Shown: positions 12,183 to 23,734 of the stretch, piece by piece
Numbering within the stretch: position 1 is the stretch's first letter
Layout of the letters: each line of letters begins with the position of its first letter
DNA from: Myxocyprinus asiaticus
Taxonomy: Eukaryota; Chordata; Actinopteri; Cypriniformes; Catostomidae
DNA: 64,000 nucleotides
Assembly (NCBI RefSeq): GCF_019703515.2
Contig: NC_059368.1
Span: 30,726,289 to 30,790,288 of the forward strand
Reading direction: 5' to 3'
Program-made: the position numbers and the translations under genes
Notes under the pieces: generated by a model
The model's database searches: none
What the model saw: the letters and a program-made list of their open reading frames with translations, nothing else
What the model was told of the DNA's origin: nothing

Positions 12183-12185
<3 letters not shown>

Positions 12186-12219
<34 letters not shown>
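12186..12219. repeat. (TA)n microsatellite beside the Tc1 insertion
   Basis: About 17 TA units immediately right of the Tc1 terminus. TA is the obligatory Tc1 target. Confidence 0.95.
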
Positions 12220-12225
<6 letters not shown>

Positions 12226-13190
12226 ACATATTTTTACAGTGACACATATTTACATCAGAGGGAAGATTTAGACTGTAATACACTTCCCTTCGTCAGGCCA
12301 TGGTAAAGAAATCTTCACTGTACCTAACACACTACACACACACAGGCTGTGAATTCTGGATCACTAGTCATCCACTGTCTCTCTGTAGCTCTGGTGCAAA
12401 ACATAGTGAGCTGCCTTGCTGTCTACAGCTTACATAGGCAGCTGCCTTCTAAAGCAGCATCCTCATGGACATTGGGAGATTCAACACACAACTGATTTCA
12501 TTAGTTTGTCTAGAGACATTATAAAGGAGTAAGACAGGTCACTCATAAACATATGAATGGGAGAAATCACAAACCCAAATATGGCACCTGAAGTCCATCC
12601 TTGGAGTTATGAGCACCAATAGTGCCTTTTTAATAGTAACATCACAACGCTGGATGTCCCATCTCACAGTTAGAAGAGCCAAACTGTTTGTTTACTCTAG
12701 AACTTGCATAAACATAATGTAGCAACTCCAGTCTGAAGAACATGTTTTTTTAACTATAGAAACCAAATATATAATGCCATTGTTGTCAGATTTAAATGCT
12801 GATTTGAAATGTGTTGTTTCAATGTAATATTGACTTTCAATTTTGGAGATTTCAGTCTTCCCCCATTTAAGTAGAAAGGAGCAGAACTTGCATGACTGGA
12901 AACAGCTGCCTGGCGGCATTCCCAATATGGCCACCGAGTTGCTTTAAAAGGACATTGGTTTATCATTAGCTTGTTGCTAAGCTAAAATGTGATACTCTAA
13001 TATGTATAAAACTTTGATAGCACACACAAATATTGCAATTTCACATTTTTAACAAGATTTAAATAGTTTTGATCAATACTTTTCAGTATTTAATTAATGT
13101 GTTTATAATCAACATTTCTCCCACTTCCCTTACAAAAAAAATCTAGAGGTCTGGCTCTAACTTTTTTGCCACTCATTATTTTCATATGCA
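12220..13190. other. Unassigned DNA
   Basis: No coding homology. The paired minus-strand frames at 12692-12966 overlap each other in different phases and have no domain. Confidence 0.45.
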
Positions 13191-13194
13191 AATT

Positions 13195-13375
13195 AGCTTG
13201 TGATTCGCCACAAATGTTTGCCAGTAGTTTGCAGCTCTTCACCGGTAGTGCTGAACCTGCAGCAAACCTTTGGCAACAATGGACAATTTACCACAAGTTT
13301 ACAAAGCTCATTTTCATGTGAAAATGATCAGTGGCGAATTTGTGGCAAGTCTGTGGCAAATTTGTCGTGAACTCT
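13195..13375. repeat. Short foldback repeat
   Basis: GATTCGCCACAAATGTTTGC near the left is mirrored by GTGGCGAATTTGTGGCAA near the right, with a palindromic centre around CTCATTTTCATGTGAAAATGA. This looks like a small foldback MITE or fragment. The family is not named. Confidence 0.45.
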
Positions 13376-13510
13376 CGATTTTTATAAAAGTTAATCTGCC
13401 ACCTTGGATTTATGTTTTCACTGAGCTCATCATAGTGTAATATGCCATTACCCTTTTCACAAAAAACAAAAAAAAAAAAAAAAAAAACATGAGATATTGC
13501 CTTTGTATCT

Positions 13511-14293
13511 TAGGGGGTATTTACACTTGGTCACTTCATGCATTTTTTACTGATCGGATTGCTATCCGATTGCATAAGCACATTCCATTTATACTTGGCC
13601 ACATCAAATATGTCTCTACCAAACGGATAAAAATCGGATCTTCAATTCCTGTGCTATATGCTAATAAAACAATTCACTTCCATGATCATGCAAATGCCGG
13701 GCAGCGAATTTCAAAGATGTGATTTATTATTATTTATTATTTATTATTTATTATTTGATTACAAGTGACTTTTTCCTTGTGTGCGTGTGTGTCTGTGTGT
13801 TTGTGCGTGGTGTATTTTTCACCTCGGGGCTTGTCGTATGTAAGCTGCGCCATGTGCATCAGCTGCGCTCATTGTCAGTGTTTAGTTTCAGTTTTGTCAG
13901 TGATCTGCGTCAAATAAGTAATAATAAAATAGAGTTCTGTCTCTTCTACAACGTGCATCTTTTTCTTAATTTGGTATTATTTACTGCGATACACGAGCCC
14001 TATGTAAATACTATGTAAATATTCAGTAACAGCTGTTAGGTTTCGAATTTTCTGTATGCTGACATAGCGCTATTTGTGCAGAGTAAAGTTTACATATGTG
14101 GCTTGGACAGCCAGATGCATTTACACTTGACCGAGTTTCATCTGGAATGCATCTCAAACCACTTTTGGAGGTGATTGGATTTATATTTGTCTCGAATCCA
14201 TCTCGGAGGGCATTTACACTTGGTCTTTTCATGATCCGATAGCTATTCAATCAGTAAAAACGCATGAAGTGATGAAGTGTAAATATCCTCCTA
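13511..14293. mobile_element. Non-autonomous TIR DNA transposon, about 780 bp
   Basis: The left end, TAGGGGGTATTTACACTTGG followed by TCACTTCATGC, is mirrored at the right end by GCATGAAGTGATGAAGTGT then AAATATCCTCCTA. Internal subterminal repeats of ATTTACACTTGG/CCGAT words occur at both ends. It contains (TTA)n around 13723-13757 and a GT-rich patch. There is no transposase. A clear target duplication was not found, so the superfamily is left open. Confidence 0.7.
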
Positions 14294-14429
14294 GAGGCAA
14301 TTATACTGCCTCACTTTTGGAATAGCCTTTGCAAGTATGCCCATGTAGCCTTAAAAAAAAATTCTATCTAGGCAGCTCACTTGGTTTTAGACAACATCCT
14401 ATTTCTCCTGTTTCTCCCAGTTTCTTTTC

Positions 14430-14900
14430 ATGAAGCAATAGTTCACACAAAATTTGTCATAATTTACTCACCCTCGTGTCAACACTTCCAGTGTTTTATG
14501 ATAAACAATGCAAGTTCTTATCTGAACATGCAAGCCACTATGAATAAGTTCTTTCATAGCGCTTATGAACGTATGTGCAAGGGACGATAAGGTCCCTTGG
14601 TCGAGGAGAAATTACATAAATTGCAGGTTATTTCTTACCAAAATCAATTGTATGCCTTCAAAAGACTTGATATGATGCAGGAGTCACACTGACTACATTT
14701 AGCATACTTTTAGGTCCTTTTTTAAGCTTTAAAGTGAGAAACAAGCCACTGCCATTGAACTGAAAAGATGTCACTCTATACTCATTACAACATGTCCTTT
14801 ATGTTTTCCGCATAGAAAGAAAGTCATACAGGTTTGAAACGACATACAGAGGAGTAAATGATGACAGAATTTTCATTTTTGATAGAATTATTCCTTTAAA
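14430..14900. repeat. Cyprinid TTCACCC-type repeat, both ends present
   Basis: The left end, AATAGTTCACACAAAATTTG then ATTTACTCACCCTCGTG, is mirrored at the right end by AGAGGAGTAAATGATGACAG then a decayed ATAGAATTATTCCTTTAA. The GAAAGAAAGTCATACAGG motif that precedes the right end in other copies is present. The centre differs from the 6.4-kb copy, so this is a related subfamily or a deleted derivative. Confidence 0.65.
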
Positions 14901-14904
14901 CAGT

Positions 14905-15545
14905 TCCAAAAGGAATGTTTTATCTATCAAGGCCAATAGTGTAAGTATTAGTGTAAGGTTTTTCATTCAGAAGTCTGGAGAAGCCAATACTGTATTATTT
15001 AGAAATGGTCCAGCCTCAAATCCCAAGGAGTTTTTTAGTCCTCACTATGGTTCTTGTGAAGGAGTCCATAATATTCACAGACAGTGTAACTGAACACACA
15101 GTTATACACATTACAGTATTATGGTTTTCAGTTGTAACAGTTCAGTAGCAGATCTTTGACAAAGTTCTTGAGCTGGCTTATGTGGTTCTTTGAAGAAATA
15201 CATGATGTTTCACTATAGGTTCTTAAGATCCGTGTATTTCTTTCTGGGTTCTTTAAAGCAGTTCTGTAACCACCATAGACATTGAGATGAACATGTTTGC
15301 CCCCAACATTCTGAATAGTGGTCCATTAATTTGGGATTTCAATTACTGATTCTCAATTATTTAAATTTGGTCACTCCAAACCTGAACGTCTGATTATGTC
15401 CTTGCATTACAATAAAAGCATAAAAGCATACAAACTGGACAATAAAAAAACTTCCTTGTGGAGTTTAAAAAGGTTCTCCTATTGCATCATGGTGTAAAAT
15501 CTAATTGCAACCTTTAGTTTAAAGAGCATATTTAAGGAGAGAGGA
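14905..15545. other. Unassigned DNA
   Basis: No recognisable repeat terminus or coding homology. Sequence complexity is ordinary. Confidence 0.45.
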
Positions 15546-15549
15546 GGCA

Positions 15550-15550
<1 letters not shown>

Positions 15551-15594
<44 letters not shown>
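15551..15594. repeat. (GA)n microsatellite
   Basis: Two GA blocks separated by a GAAA interruption. Further purine-rich GA/G9 patches follow at about 15779-15808 and 15866-15880. Confidence 0.95.
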
Positions 15595-15599
15595 CATAA

Positions 15600-18300
15600 T
15601 TAGAAGGAAAGTCAGAATTGTGGGGAGGGTGTGTATGGGCACTCTAAGTGTGCATCTGTTCTTTTCCACCTGGCCTGTTCCTGGCACTTCCTGTCGCCAC
15701 GGTGATGCTCAGGGGCTCATCATCAGCACCTGTGAAAAATTCATTACTAAAATGTAACTGCAGGGTGTGAGTGTATGACAGAGAGAGAAAGAGAAAGGGG
15801 GGGGGGGATTTGGCCTGTAAGAGCATGTGCTGCGCTGAGGGGGTGCACTCATTTGAGAAAGTGGAAAAGAGAGAGAGAGACAGATGAACAGAAGTACCCA
15901 AGAGAGAGCAGGAGAGCCCAGACTGGTCAAGCTACTCAACAGCTTGGGCAATTTAAACAGTAGCTCATATCTTTCCAGGTTTTCTCTCTCGCCTCCCTCT
16001 CTCTCAGAACGTGCGCCAGTTTTGTGTCTGTGTCAATACTACTCACTGTTTACACAGGACACATTTGCACATTTATTCCAATCTAAATTTGGCTACAGGT
16101 GGTGAGTTTTACCTGTACACATGCATTCATTAATGTTGTATAATGCCTGTGATAATATCTGCCAAAGATCCAAAATTCATTTCATGACACACCTGGCAAT
16201 GGAGAGTAAATTGAGAAAATGTCTCAACCATAAGTATTTCTTACTGGCCATAAATCTGAAGTTTGCATATATATATATATATTTAAAAGCAAATTGCATA
16301 TTTATGATTTATTTATGATTTATGTGTCACTTGAAATGAGTATTAGTCTCTGTAAAATGGTACTTAAAACAAAAACATGAAGACACATTGTGATTTTGTT
16401 GCTTATATTTTCATTTTGGAGGTTCAATGGGAGGAAAATTTCACATATGTGTCACAACATATAACATTTTGGAGGAAAAAAGCCATCCTAGATACATTTC
16501 TAAAGATACATTTTCCACTGAGGTGTGCTGTTTGAAGACGCACAAGTCACGGCAGATGTTTACTTTAGTAGACCGCTTTTATGTTTTTGATTTGAAGTGC
16601 TCACAACACTTGTAGAGACGGTCTGACTATCGTTCTTACATTTGATTTATGTATGTTGTAGTTCTTTATAAAAGTAAACTCACACTGGCAAGTGACTCAG
16701 TTTTATTTACTTTTTAAAGCGAAGAATTACTTGCATTTGGCTCTTGGTGAGAGTTTTCATTTTGGTCCCTGAGTTTGCCCCATAAACATGTTTTAAGAAG
16801 CAACTGGTAATACAAACAGTGGTGTCTATGCATGGAAATGATTTGTGGAAAAGACCATTTCAAAGCTGCAAAATTTTACTACTGTAAATTATTATGTATA
16901 CAAGTATATACAGTATGCTTTAACCTTCAGCTAGGAGGTTTATGTCACTGCAGTCTTCTGGCACTCTCTAAATTTCCCTATAATTGTCTTACACCTCACA
17001 GATCCCCATGTAATATGCAAATACTGCATATAGCAGAAACTGTAGATACCTCCTATACAGTGCAGTTGCATTGACCTTTATAAAAACCTTAAAAGCTTCA
17101 GTACGGTCATCTCAGAGCAGCCCTCTTACTCTATGAAGCTTCATTAGTTTGTTAAAAATTATTTGTGTTTGCTTATCTATATTGACTAAATGGTCTCTGT
17201 TGTGTGCCTTTCATTAAAATATTGACCATTATTAACTTTTGTACTTCTGCAACACTTAGAAAATTGAATAGTCTTGTACTTAGTTTTATATGTTTCCTTT
17301 TTGTGTCACTAAAAGACAACTGAAAAGACTAAAAATACTCTAAAGACTAAAAAAACAACATTTTGAAAATTGCAAAAATATAATTACAGGTCAAATACTT
17401 AAAAGAGGATTGCTCAAATTTATCCAGTAGGCAATGACAACGTTGTGTGACTTCAGCATGCTGGAACATTCAAATTGTAAATATTTTCTTGCCAAACTTG
17501 CTGCCATGATACATTTCAGAGTATAAAATGCTGTTTTATGTAGTTTTAACCAATAATATAAAAATAGGTATTATTTAATGGTTTTAATTTCAAGTGTTGC
17601 AATTATGCTACTGTTGGTATTTGAGGGTTAATTGGCCACTCACTGCTTTCTCTTTACTGCACACATTAAAAGGCCTAATCTGGTGGTAATTTGCTGCAGT
17701 CAGATTTAATCTGAATTGCAGCTGGAGAGAGGGAACAAGAAATGTAGAGAAATAAGAAGGATATAAAGAAATAATAAGGAGAGAAAGAGAAAAAGAGGGT
17801 AGGAGAATAAAAGAAGTGTGAAGCTGAGATTTGCTCTCTGGCAATGAATGGGAGCTTCAGAGAAATTGCATTGGAGTCTGGTAAATGCCCTGCAAGGTGC
17901 CAACAGAGAGACACTACAAAGAGAGCCCCGGGATGTAGCCAATCACATAAAACATTATGTCCATGTAATGACAGATGGGTTACATTTGCACTCTCTACTT
18001 TCAATACATCTCTTGTTGAGAGAACATATCATACCCAATCGAACAGTACTTATCAAAAATGTGGATGCTACATGGGCTGGTTTCATTTTGTTGAGCAGGT
18101 ATGTGTAGAAATATGCTTATGGTGTCTGTCAGGTGCATGATGGCTTAGGTTGCCTTATCCATTTGAGCCCTGTGGATCAACCCAACAAATCTCTGATTAA
18201 CAGCCTAAAGTAGGGGTAAATTACAAATACATGCTTTCAAAGTGAATATTGCCTAAATCCACTGCCTTGATGTGCTGTCTGTGCCTTAAATTTGGCAAAG
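15600..18300. other. Largely single-copy-looking DNA
   Basis: No transposon ends and no homologous frames were recognised. Overlapping frames at 15644-16105 are translated from purine or pyrimidine tracts. The block around 17600-17960 has higher complexity and could hold conserved non-coding sequence, which needs a cross-species alignment to judge. Confidence 0.4.
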
Positions 18301-18365
18301 GGTTGTGTGGTGCAGTGCTTTAAGATCTGGGCTGATAACTGAAAGGTTGAAGGTTCAAATGTAGT
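18301..18365 (+). mobile_element. tRNA-derived SINE head
   Basis: A box A-like GTGTGGTGCAGTGCTTTAAG is followed at the expected spacing by CTGGGCTGATAACTGAAAGG and a box B-like GGTTGAAGGTTCAAAT (18345-18360). This order is that of a tRNA-derived fish SINE with a GGTAACCGAAAGGTTG-type core. The internal pol III promoter boxes are both mutated. The body after 18365 is not recognisable, and an L2-like tail 600 bp downstream (18960-19025) may or may not belong to it. Confidence 0.65.
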
Positions 18366-18959
18366 TGACCACCCAAAGTCTGGTCACTGACCGTCTGATG
18401 CATATTGCACACAAAAATGTCAAGCAATGTCAAACTTCTTGATCTTGCCAGCTTTAATCTGATTAGCTGGGTTTATGCATCTTCAAGGAGTCGAGTTCCA
18501 CTGTAAACTAGAAATCAACAAGCAGAATAGTCTATTCTGCTTTGTTTTCTATGTTATGTCTGTCAAAAAAATCAGTACTTAATGCATTCTGATGTATAGA
18601 AATCCTGATTACAAAGTGTATACATATTTCCGGAATTTCTTTTTTTTTTTTTCTGTGTTTTCTGTACAGCTGGTAGTGGACTAGCACTGTGGTGCATTTA
18701 TTTATTTATTTTAATTGTGGTATGAACTATCAAATTTATCAGCCCGTAAAAGGCTTGTAAAAACAAAACAAACTGTGGTTGGTCACTTTGCATGTCACTA
18801 AGATGGCCTCTACCTGTCTAAGTGGGTGGTTCTGGACCACAGTAAAGTGCAAAGTGGACCAGATTTTGTACCAATAATAAAATATCAGTCTATTTGAGAC
18901 TAGTTCTGACCCCACAAGGCGAAACTCATGAGCATTTGTTCCACTCAGTACCAGGTTAC

Positions 18960-19025
18960 TTCAGAGTGACTGTCCCTGTATTGAGTGTATTTCAAGTCAC
19001 TTTGTATAATCTGCTAAATGTAATC
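18960..19025 (+). repeat. L2/SINE-type 3' tail
   Basis: GAGTGACTGTCCCTGTATTG, then CAAGTCACTTTGTATAATCTGCTAAATGTAAT, is the decayed 3' end shared by fish L2 LINEs and SINEs that use L2 reverse transcriptase. The intact version stands at 37875-37930. Confidence 0.6.
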
Positions 19026-19029
19026 TTAT

Positions 19030-20160
19030 GTATTTACTTTCTTATGTACTTAAATGTATTCATATTAAAATGAAAATGGGAGCATCTGATCTCAGGTCAC
19101 TACATAACAGAAAAAAAAAAAAAAGAGCTAAAATGACACTATCAAGTCAGGCCTGCATTAGCATAGCTCTCACTATCTCCCAATTAAATGCAGTGTATGT
19201 ACCTCCTGCCAGAGCTCTGATCGCATTCCGGCATTTAAAAACACAGTTAAGTAAACGTGTTTTGCTAAGACACATTAAACCTAGCTGTCATCACACTTAG
19301 TCAGTGCACAAACATGCTAATGCTAATTACATCGTAGGATGTGCTTTTCCTCACGACACTCCCTAACAGCATAGCGGAGGTAAAGAGGCCACAGCGGGAA
19401 TGCTAATGAACAGTAGCAAAACAAAGCCTTCCCTAATGACAGCTCTCAGATAACAGGGTACAGGCTGGCCAAGAAGAGAGCTGCTCTCTTTTTTTCTCAC
19501 ACTTTTCTTTGTCTCTCCTCAGACACTGTTAATTAGACCAGCTATGTTTGGAAAATATAAGCAAAAACTAAAAGCACTAATGCTGTCCTCCCTGGCCCTT
19601 GCTTTCAAACAGATGCTGACTGCTATTAAGGCTTACTTATGCTTTTATTTTACTACAGTGTGAACATCAGGGTGATTTACTGGGTTAACCCACACATTTG
19701 TCAAACACTTGTCAAACAAAAGCAGTTTTCTTGTATGCATGCTTCTCTAAATTGATTCTCAGTTGGCCATGGATTGCAGAAAATAAAGTATTTCTTATGA
19801 CTTGCTAACAAGGTGAACTGACTGCTATTTTTACAGATAGACAGATGATACACATCGAAACTCAAGAGTAAACAAAAGGATTGAATTCAACCAAAATTCA
19901 AAATGTATAATGAAGACCCTACGTTTTGTATCTGTCCAAGTGATAACATTTGACAGATACAAACTCAAGTACAACATCATAAACAGCTAATTTATTGGCA
20001 TAAATGGCAAAAAAATAAAAAAATAAAAAATAAAAGTGACAACACCAATAGGGTAAACACTGTATGTGCATTTAAAACATGTTTATACATATATAAAAAT
20101 GTGTAAATCAATGAGACTAAGTGAATGTGAGAAAAAAAAAGTGTGAATGAATAAATAAGT
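19030..20160. other. Unassigned DNA
   Basis: No recognised element. The 19150-19650 part is less AT-rich and of normal complexity. 19990-20160 is an A-rich low-complexity patch that gives a spurious minus-strand frame. Confidence 0.4.
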
Positions 20161-20186
20161 GATCTTTGGGAGGGTGAAAAGAACCC

Positions 20187-21150
20187 GTGAAAGGCTATCA
20201 AAGCGCCCTTGAGACGGGGCGCCTGTATGCCTTTAAGTGGCATCTGTTCGCTAAGTGGTGTTCTTCCCGACGGGAAGACCCCCAGAGATGCGCAGTCGGA
20301 TCAGTGCTTTCCTTCCTGCAGAAGAGGTTGGAAGGGAGGCTGTCCCCTTCCAACTTGAAGGTGTACATTGCCACCATAGCAACACACCATGAAGCAGTCA
20401 ACGGTAAGTCCTTAGGGAAGCACAACCTGATCATCAGGTTCCTAAGAGGCACCAGGAGGCTGAATCCCTCCAGACCGTGCCTCGTTCCCTCATGGGACCT
20501 CTCTGTACTTCTTCAAGGTCTACAGAGAGCCCCCTTTGAGCCTTTGCAGTCAGCCGAGCTTAAGGCACTCTCCTTGAAGACTGCCCTCCTGACTGCGCGC
20601 ACTTCCATCAAGAGGGTAGGAGACCTGCAAGTATTCTCTGTCAGCGAAACGTGCCTGGAGTTCAGTCCGGGCTACTCTCACGTGATCCTGAGACCCTGAC
20701 CGGGCTATGTGCCCAAGATTCCCATGATGCCTTTTAGGGACCAGGTGGTGAACCCACAAGTGCTGCCCCAGGAGGAGGCAGACCCAGCCCTGTCGTTGCT
20801 GTGTCCGGTTCGCGCTTTATGCATCTATTTGGATCGCACGCAGAGCTTTAGGATCTCTGAGCAGCTCTTTGTCTGATTTGGTGCACAGCAGAAAGGAAAC
20901 GCTGTCTCCAAGCAGAGGATCGCCCACTGGCTCATTGACGCCATAACTATGGCATATCATGCCCAGGACATGCCGCCCCCGGTAAGGCTACGAGCCCATT
21001 CTGTCAGGGGTGTAGCGGACTCCTGGGCCCTGGCCAGGGGTGCCTCTCTAACAGACATTTTTCAGGCTGAGCAACACCCAACACCTTTGCAAGGTTCTAC
21101 AACCTCCGGGTGGAACCGGTTTCGTCCCAGGTAGTGGCATGCAATACAAG
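20187..21150 (+). pseudogene. DIRS tyrosine recombinase, 5'-truncated and disrupted (copy A)
   Basis: Integrase of the phage-lambda-type tyrosine recombinase fold used by DIRS retrotransposons to insert circular DNA. The N-terminal SAM-like domain is seen as GRLYAFKWHLFAKWCSSR then SVLSFLQKRLEG. The catalytic domain follows, with the box I region TSIKRVGDLQ and box II HSVR intact. Lesions: TGA at 20697-20699, where copy B has an arginine codon, TGA at 20874-20876, and a frameshift near 21068, where about ten bases present in copy B are missing. The nucleophile region TFARFYN is still present but out of frame. Inactive. Confidence 0.88.
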
Positions 21151-21921
21151 CGGATAAGCCCGAGATAGCCGGCTGGGTGTATCACTTGCACATAGCGCCT
21201 TCCACCTCCTTTTGAGCTGAAGACATGCGCCATTAATTCCCAGTAATGTTCACAAACTTTGTTCCCTGGTTGACTTCCTCCGAGCCCTGTGACAGTCGAG
21301 TTTTCGGAGAGACTCGCTGCCGGCCCAGTACACGTGCGAACTAAGAGTCCTGTTCTGGGGTAGGTGCTCCACATGTGGCGGTTCCCTGTAAGGCTAACCC
21401 CATGCGATATATATCTTCCGCTAATTCGTTTCCCTGTTGGCAAACTGCGTCTTCCTTGGGCAAAGCCCCTATGCCCCAGTCTCCATGTTTGTAGTAACTC
21501 CTCCCCCGTTGGGTAGGATCTACCTTGAAGACTCTCCACATGGTCGGAAAGACCATGTGACGTATTTTTCCACTTAAATATCCCCCCCTCTCTTTGGGCG
21601 AGGTGTGGTCTCCGTGGTGTCCTCCCCTTGGGAGGGATAATCCCCCTTCTTTTTTAGGGAGTGGAAAAAAAGAAGGGGAAAAGAGGCCAGACATACTATC
21701 TTTTGGGTAGTCGACTTGTCCACAAAGGGCCGTTCGACAATCATAACTATGTTGGGGAGGTTACGTGTCGACCTGGTGTGCTGGCTATGAGGCACACAGT
21801 GGTCTGCACACCACACACTGCCAGTTCACGTAACACAGTTCAGCCAGTTGTGGCATTTTTTTTATAGGGACCCCTAGTGTCACTACATCGAAAAAACGTC
21901 GAGTGAGTGACAGATAGGGAA

Positions 21922-21978
21922 CGTCATGGTTACTTGTGTAACCTCCATTCCCTGATGGAGGGAACGAGACGTTGTGTC
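21922..21978. repeat. DIRS copy A inner arm of 57-bp perfect inverted repeat
   Basis: Exact reverse complement of 22195-22251. Contains the small hairpin GGTTACTTGTGTAACC and the CCCTGATGGAGGG palindrome. Confidence 0.95.
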
Positions 21979-22072
21979 CCTCCTGCCACAACACTGAACT
22001 ACCCACTGAAATGGCCGGACCTTGTCTCGGCTCCTCATCATAAAACCTGAATGAGTGGTTGCATACCAGCTC

Positions 22073-22080
22073 CTTTTATA
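22073..22080 (-). promoter_or_regulatory. TATA box in DIRS right terminus (copy A)
   Basis: TATAAAAG read on the minus strand, 30-40 bases upstream of a conserved segment. Because DIRS termini are inverted copies, the left terminus would carry the same box in sense orientation. Here, in the right terminus, it points back into the element, giving antisense potential. Confidence 0.5.
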
Positions 22081-22194
22081 CCCGGATGTCCGGGGGAGTG
22101 GCATGCAAATACCACTCGCCAATTTTCATTGGCCTTTTATCAAAGACCAGAGGTGTCTCGGGCTCCCAAGAGTGACCCCTTGTGTCACTACATC

Positions 22195-22251
22195 GACACA
22201 ACGTCTCGTTCCCTCCATCAGGGAATGGAGGTTACACAAGTAACCATGACG
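22195..22251. repeat. DIRS copy A outer arm of 57-bp perfect inverted repeat
   Basis: All 57 bases pair with 21922-21978. It ends in AAGTAACCATGACG at the element boundary. Confidence 0.95.
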
Positions 22252-22706
22252 TTCTGTCCTTTTAACCATCAAAAAGAACTATAAATGCCCCTTTAGAATA
22301 TGGATGTCCCCACAAAACTCATGTTGCCACTTAACCAACTAATCATGTAGGCCAGGTATGTAGGCCAAATGGCTCTATCTCACATCTGCCAATCAGGACT
22401 ATTCAAGTGCCCATTTTTCTTCTGAGAATATAATCGCAAGGACATCCACCTTATGCATGGATTATTTAATAAGCAGCCAGAGCCTGAATGAGGCCAAATA
22501 CAATTTCATCTCATCTTAAACCTGATGAGGAAATTAACATCCCCAGTGTGGTCACTCATGAAAAGACTTCACAACAGGAGTGTCGCAGTTGATTTACCAT
22601 TTGACCACAGTTCCCCTAACTACCCATAATTAATTAAATTTTGCTGAGTAATTACAATTACTCTTAAGCCATGGTTTGATTTGGAAGTCATGATATTAAT
22701 TGACAA

Positions 22707-22727
22707 CCCCCCCCCCCCCCCCCCCCC
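22707..22727. repeat. C21 homopolymer
   Basis: Twenty-one consecutive C residues followed by ACCCACCCCCC. Its exact length may be unreliable in an assembly. Confidence 0.95.
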
Positions 22728-23205
22728 ACCCACCCCCCGCTCTTCTCCATTTCTCTCTCTCTCACATTCTGTCTCTGTTTTAGTACAGAGCACCATTGAG
22801 TATTCCTCTCAGGCAGTGTGCCTGCAGAAAGTCATACAATTTCCTTTGACATCCATTTGTGGAGCAATTTAGTGCAGGTAAACCAAGAAGCTAGTGTGAA
22901 TAAGAAACTGAATTATCTTAATAAACATAAATATGATTGCTTCCAGGACACGTGCTCAGCACACACAGATTCTTGCAAATTTTAACATGACTTAATGATT
23001 GTCATTTCCTCTTTCAAGAAGTGGATAATATTATGATCATATTGGCTTTTGACAAATTACAGCTCAAAGCTGTTTAGTGCTAACCTTGTGTCAAATGAAA
23101 CACAAACACACACGTGTTGCCAGTCAGAATCAAACCTTGGCCAAGCATACATCAGAATATCCACTCCGCTCAGTCAGCAACTCGCAGGGACAGCCAGTCA
23201 GATAG

Positions 23206-23220
23206 GCTGCCATGGTAACC
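23206..23220. promoter_or_regulatory. X-box-like site with flanking CCAAT boxes
   Basis: GCTGCCATGGTAACC matches the RFX X-box consensus (two half-sites, GTTGCC and GGTAAC) except for one base in the left half. A CCAAT lies directly adjacent (GTAACCAATCC) and an inverted CCAAT (GATTGGTC) lies 18 bases on. Chance occurrence is possible. Confidence 0.35.
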
Positions 23221-23734
23221 AATCCACAGTAAGATGATTGGTCAAAGAAAGGCAGGACAAATTAATGTCTGCTCACGATGGCATTATTAAATCGCACAGT
23301 TCCTGGAAATAGCTTAAATTTGCATTCTGTAATTTGAGTTACATTTTCCCACTTTCACACTGTTTTACTTAAAAAGTCTTCCCGTCCTCAAGGGGTTACG
23401 GAAAAATACAAGCTTCAAAATCATGAATAAACATGTAAGTCTTTGCTGACAAGTCAAGGGCAGACATTAATTAATTAATGCCAAAATGTTGGAAGTGACC
23501 AGTTCGTTTGGATTATTTCAAAAGTTCAAGGCATTTCATAAAAAATATGCTAATTTACAAAGTGGCTAGTGCTTGTAGTATGAAAATAATTTTGGACTGC
23601 ATTTCAATTACAGTCACACTACGCATTCATCTCCAAATACAGAGAGAGAGAGAGAGAGAATTCCACAGTCCCTGCTCCAAAAAAAAAAAAAAAAAAGCAT
23701 ATGAACAGATTAAATAAAAGTGTTATTAATAAGG

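Larger units (their letters stand above)
20185..22251 (+). mobile_element. DIRS1-type retrotransposon copy A (3' part: recombinase plus right terminus)
   Basis: The fragment begins abruptly inside the tyrosine recombinase gene and runs through about 1.1 kb of 3' non-coding DNA to the right terminus. gag, RT and RNase H are missing. The terminus ends in a 57-bp segment (22195-22251) that is the perfect inverse of 21922-21978, as expected for the internal complementary region/terminal repeat design of DIRS elements, which replicate through a circular DNA. Compared with copies B and C it is the same subfamily. Confidence 0.9.
22255..23730. other. Mostly single-copy-looking DNA
   Basis: Holds a C21 homopolymer (22707-22727), an RFX-like site (23206-23220), (GA)n at 23641-23659 and A17 at about 23680-23696. 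No coding homology. The 22280-22640 part has normal complexity and no repeat signature. Confidence 0.45.

Noticed and set aside
18301..18365. Functional tRNA gene
   Set aside because: Box A and box B are degenerate and no acceptor stem closes. It fits a SINE head better.
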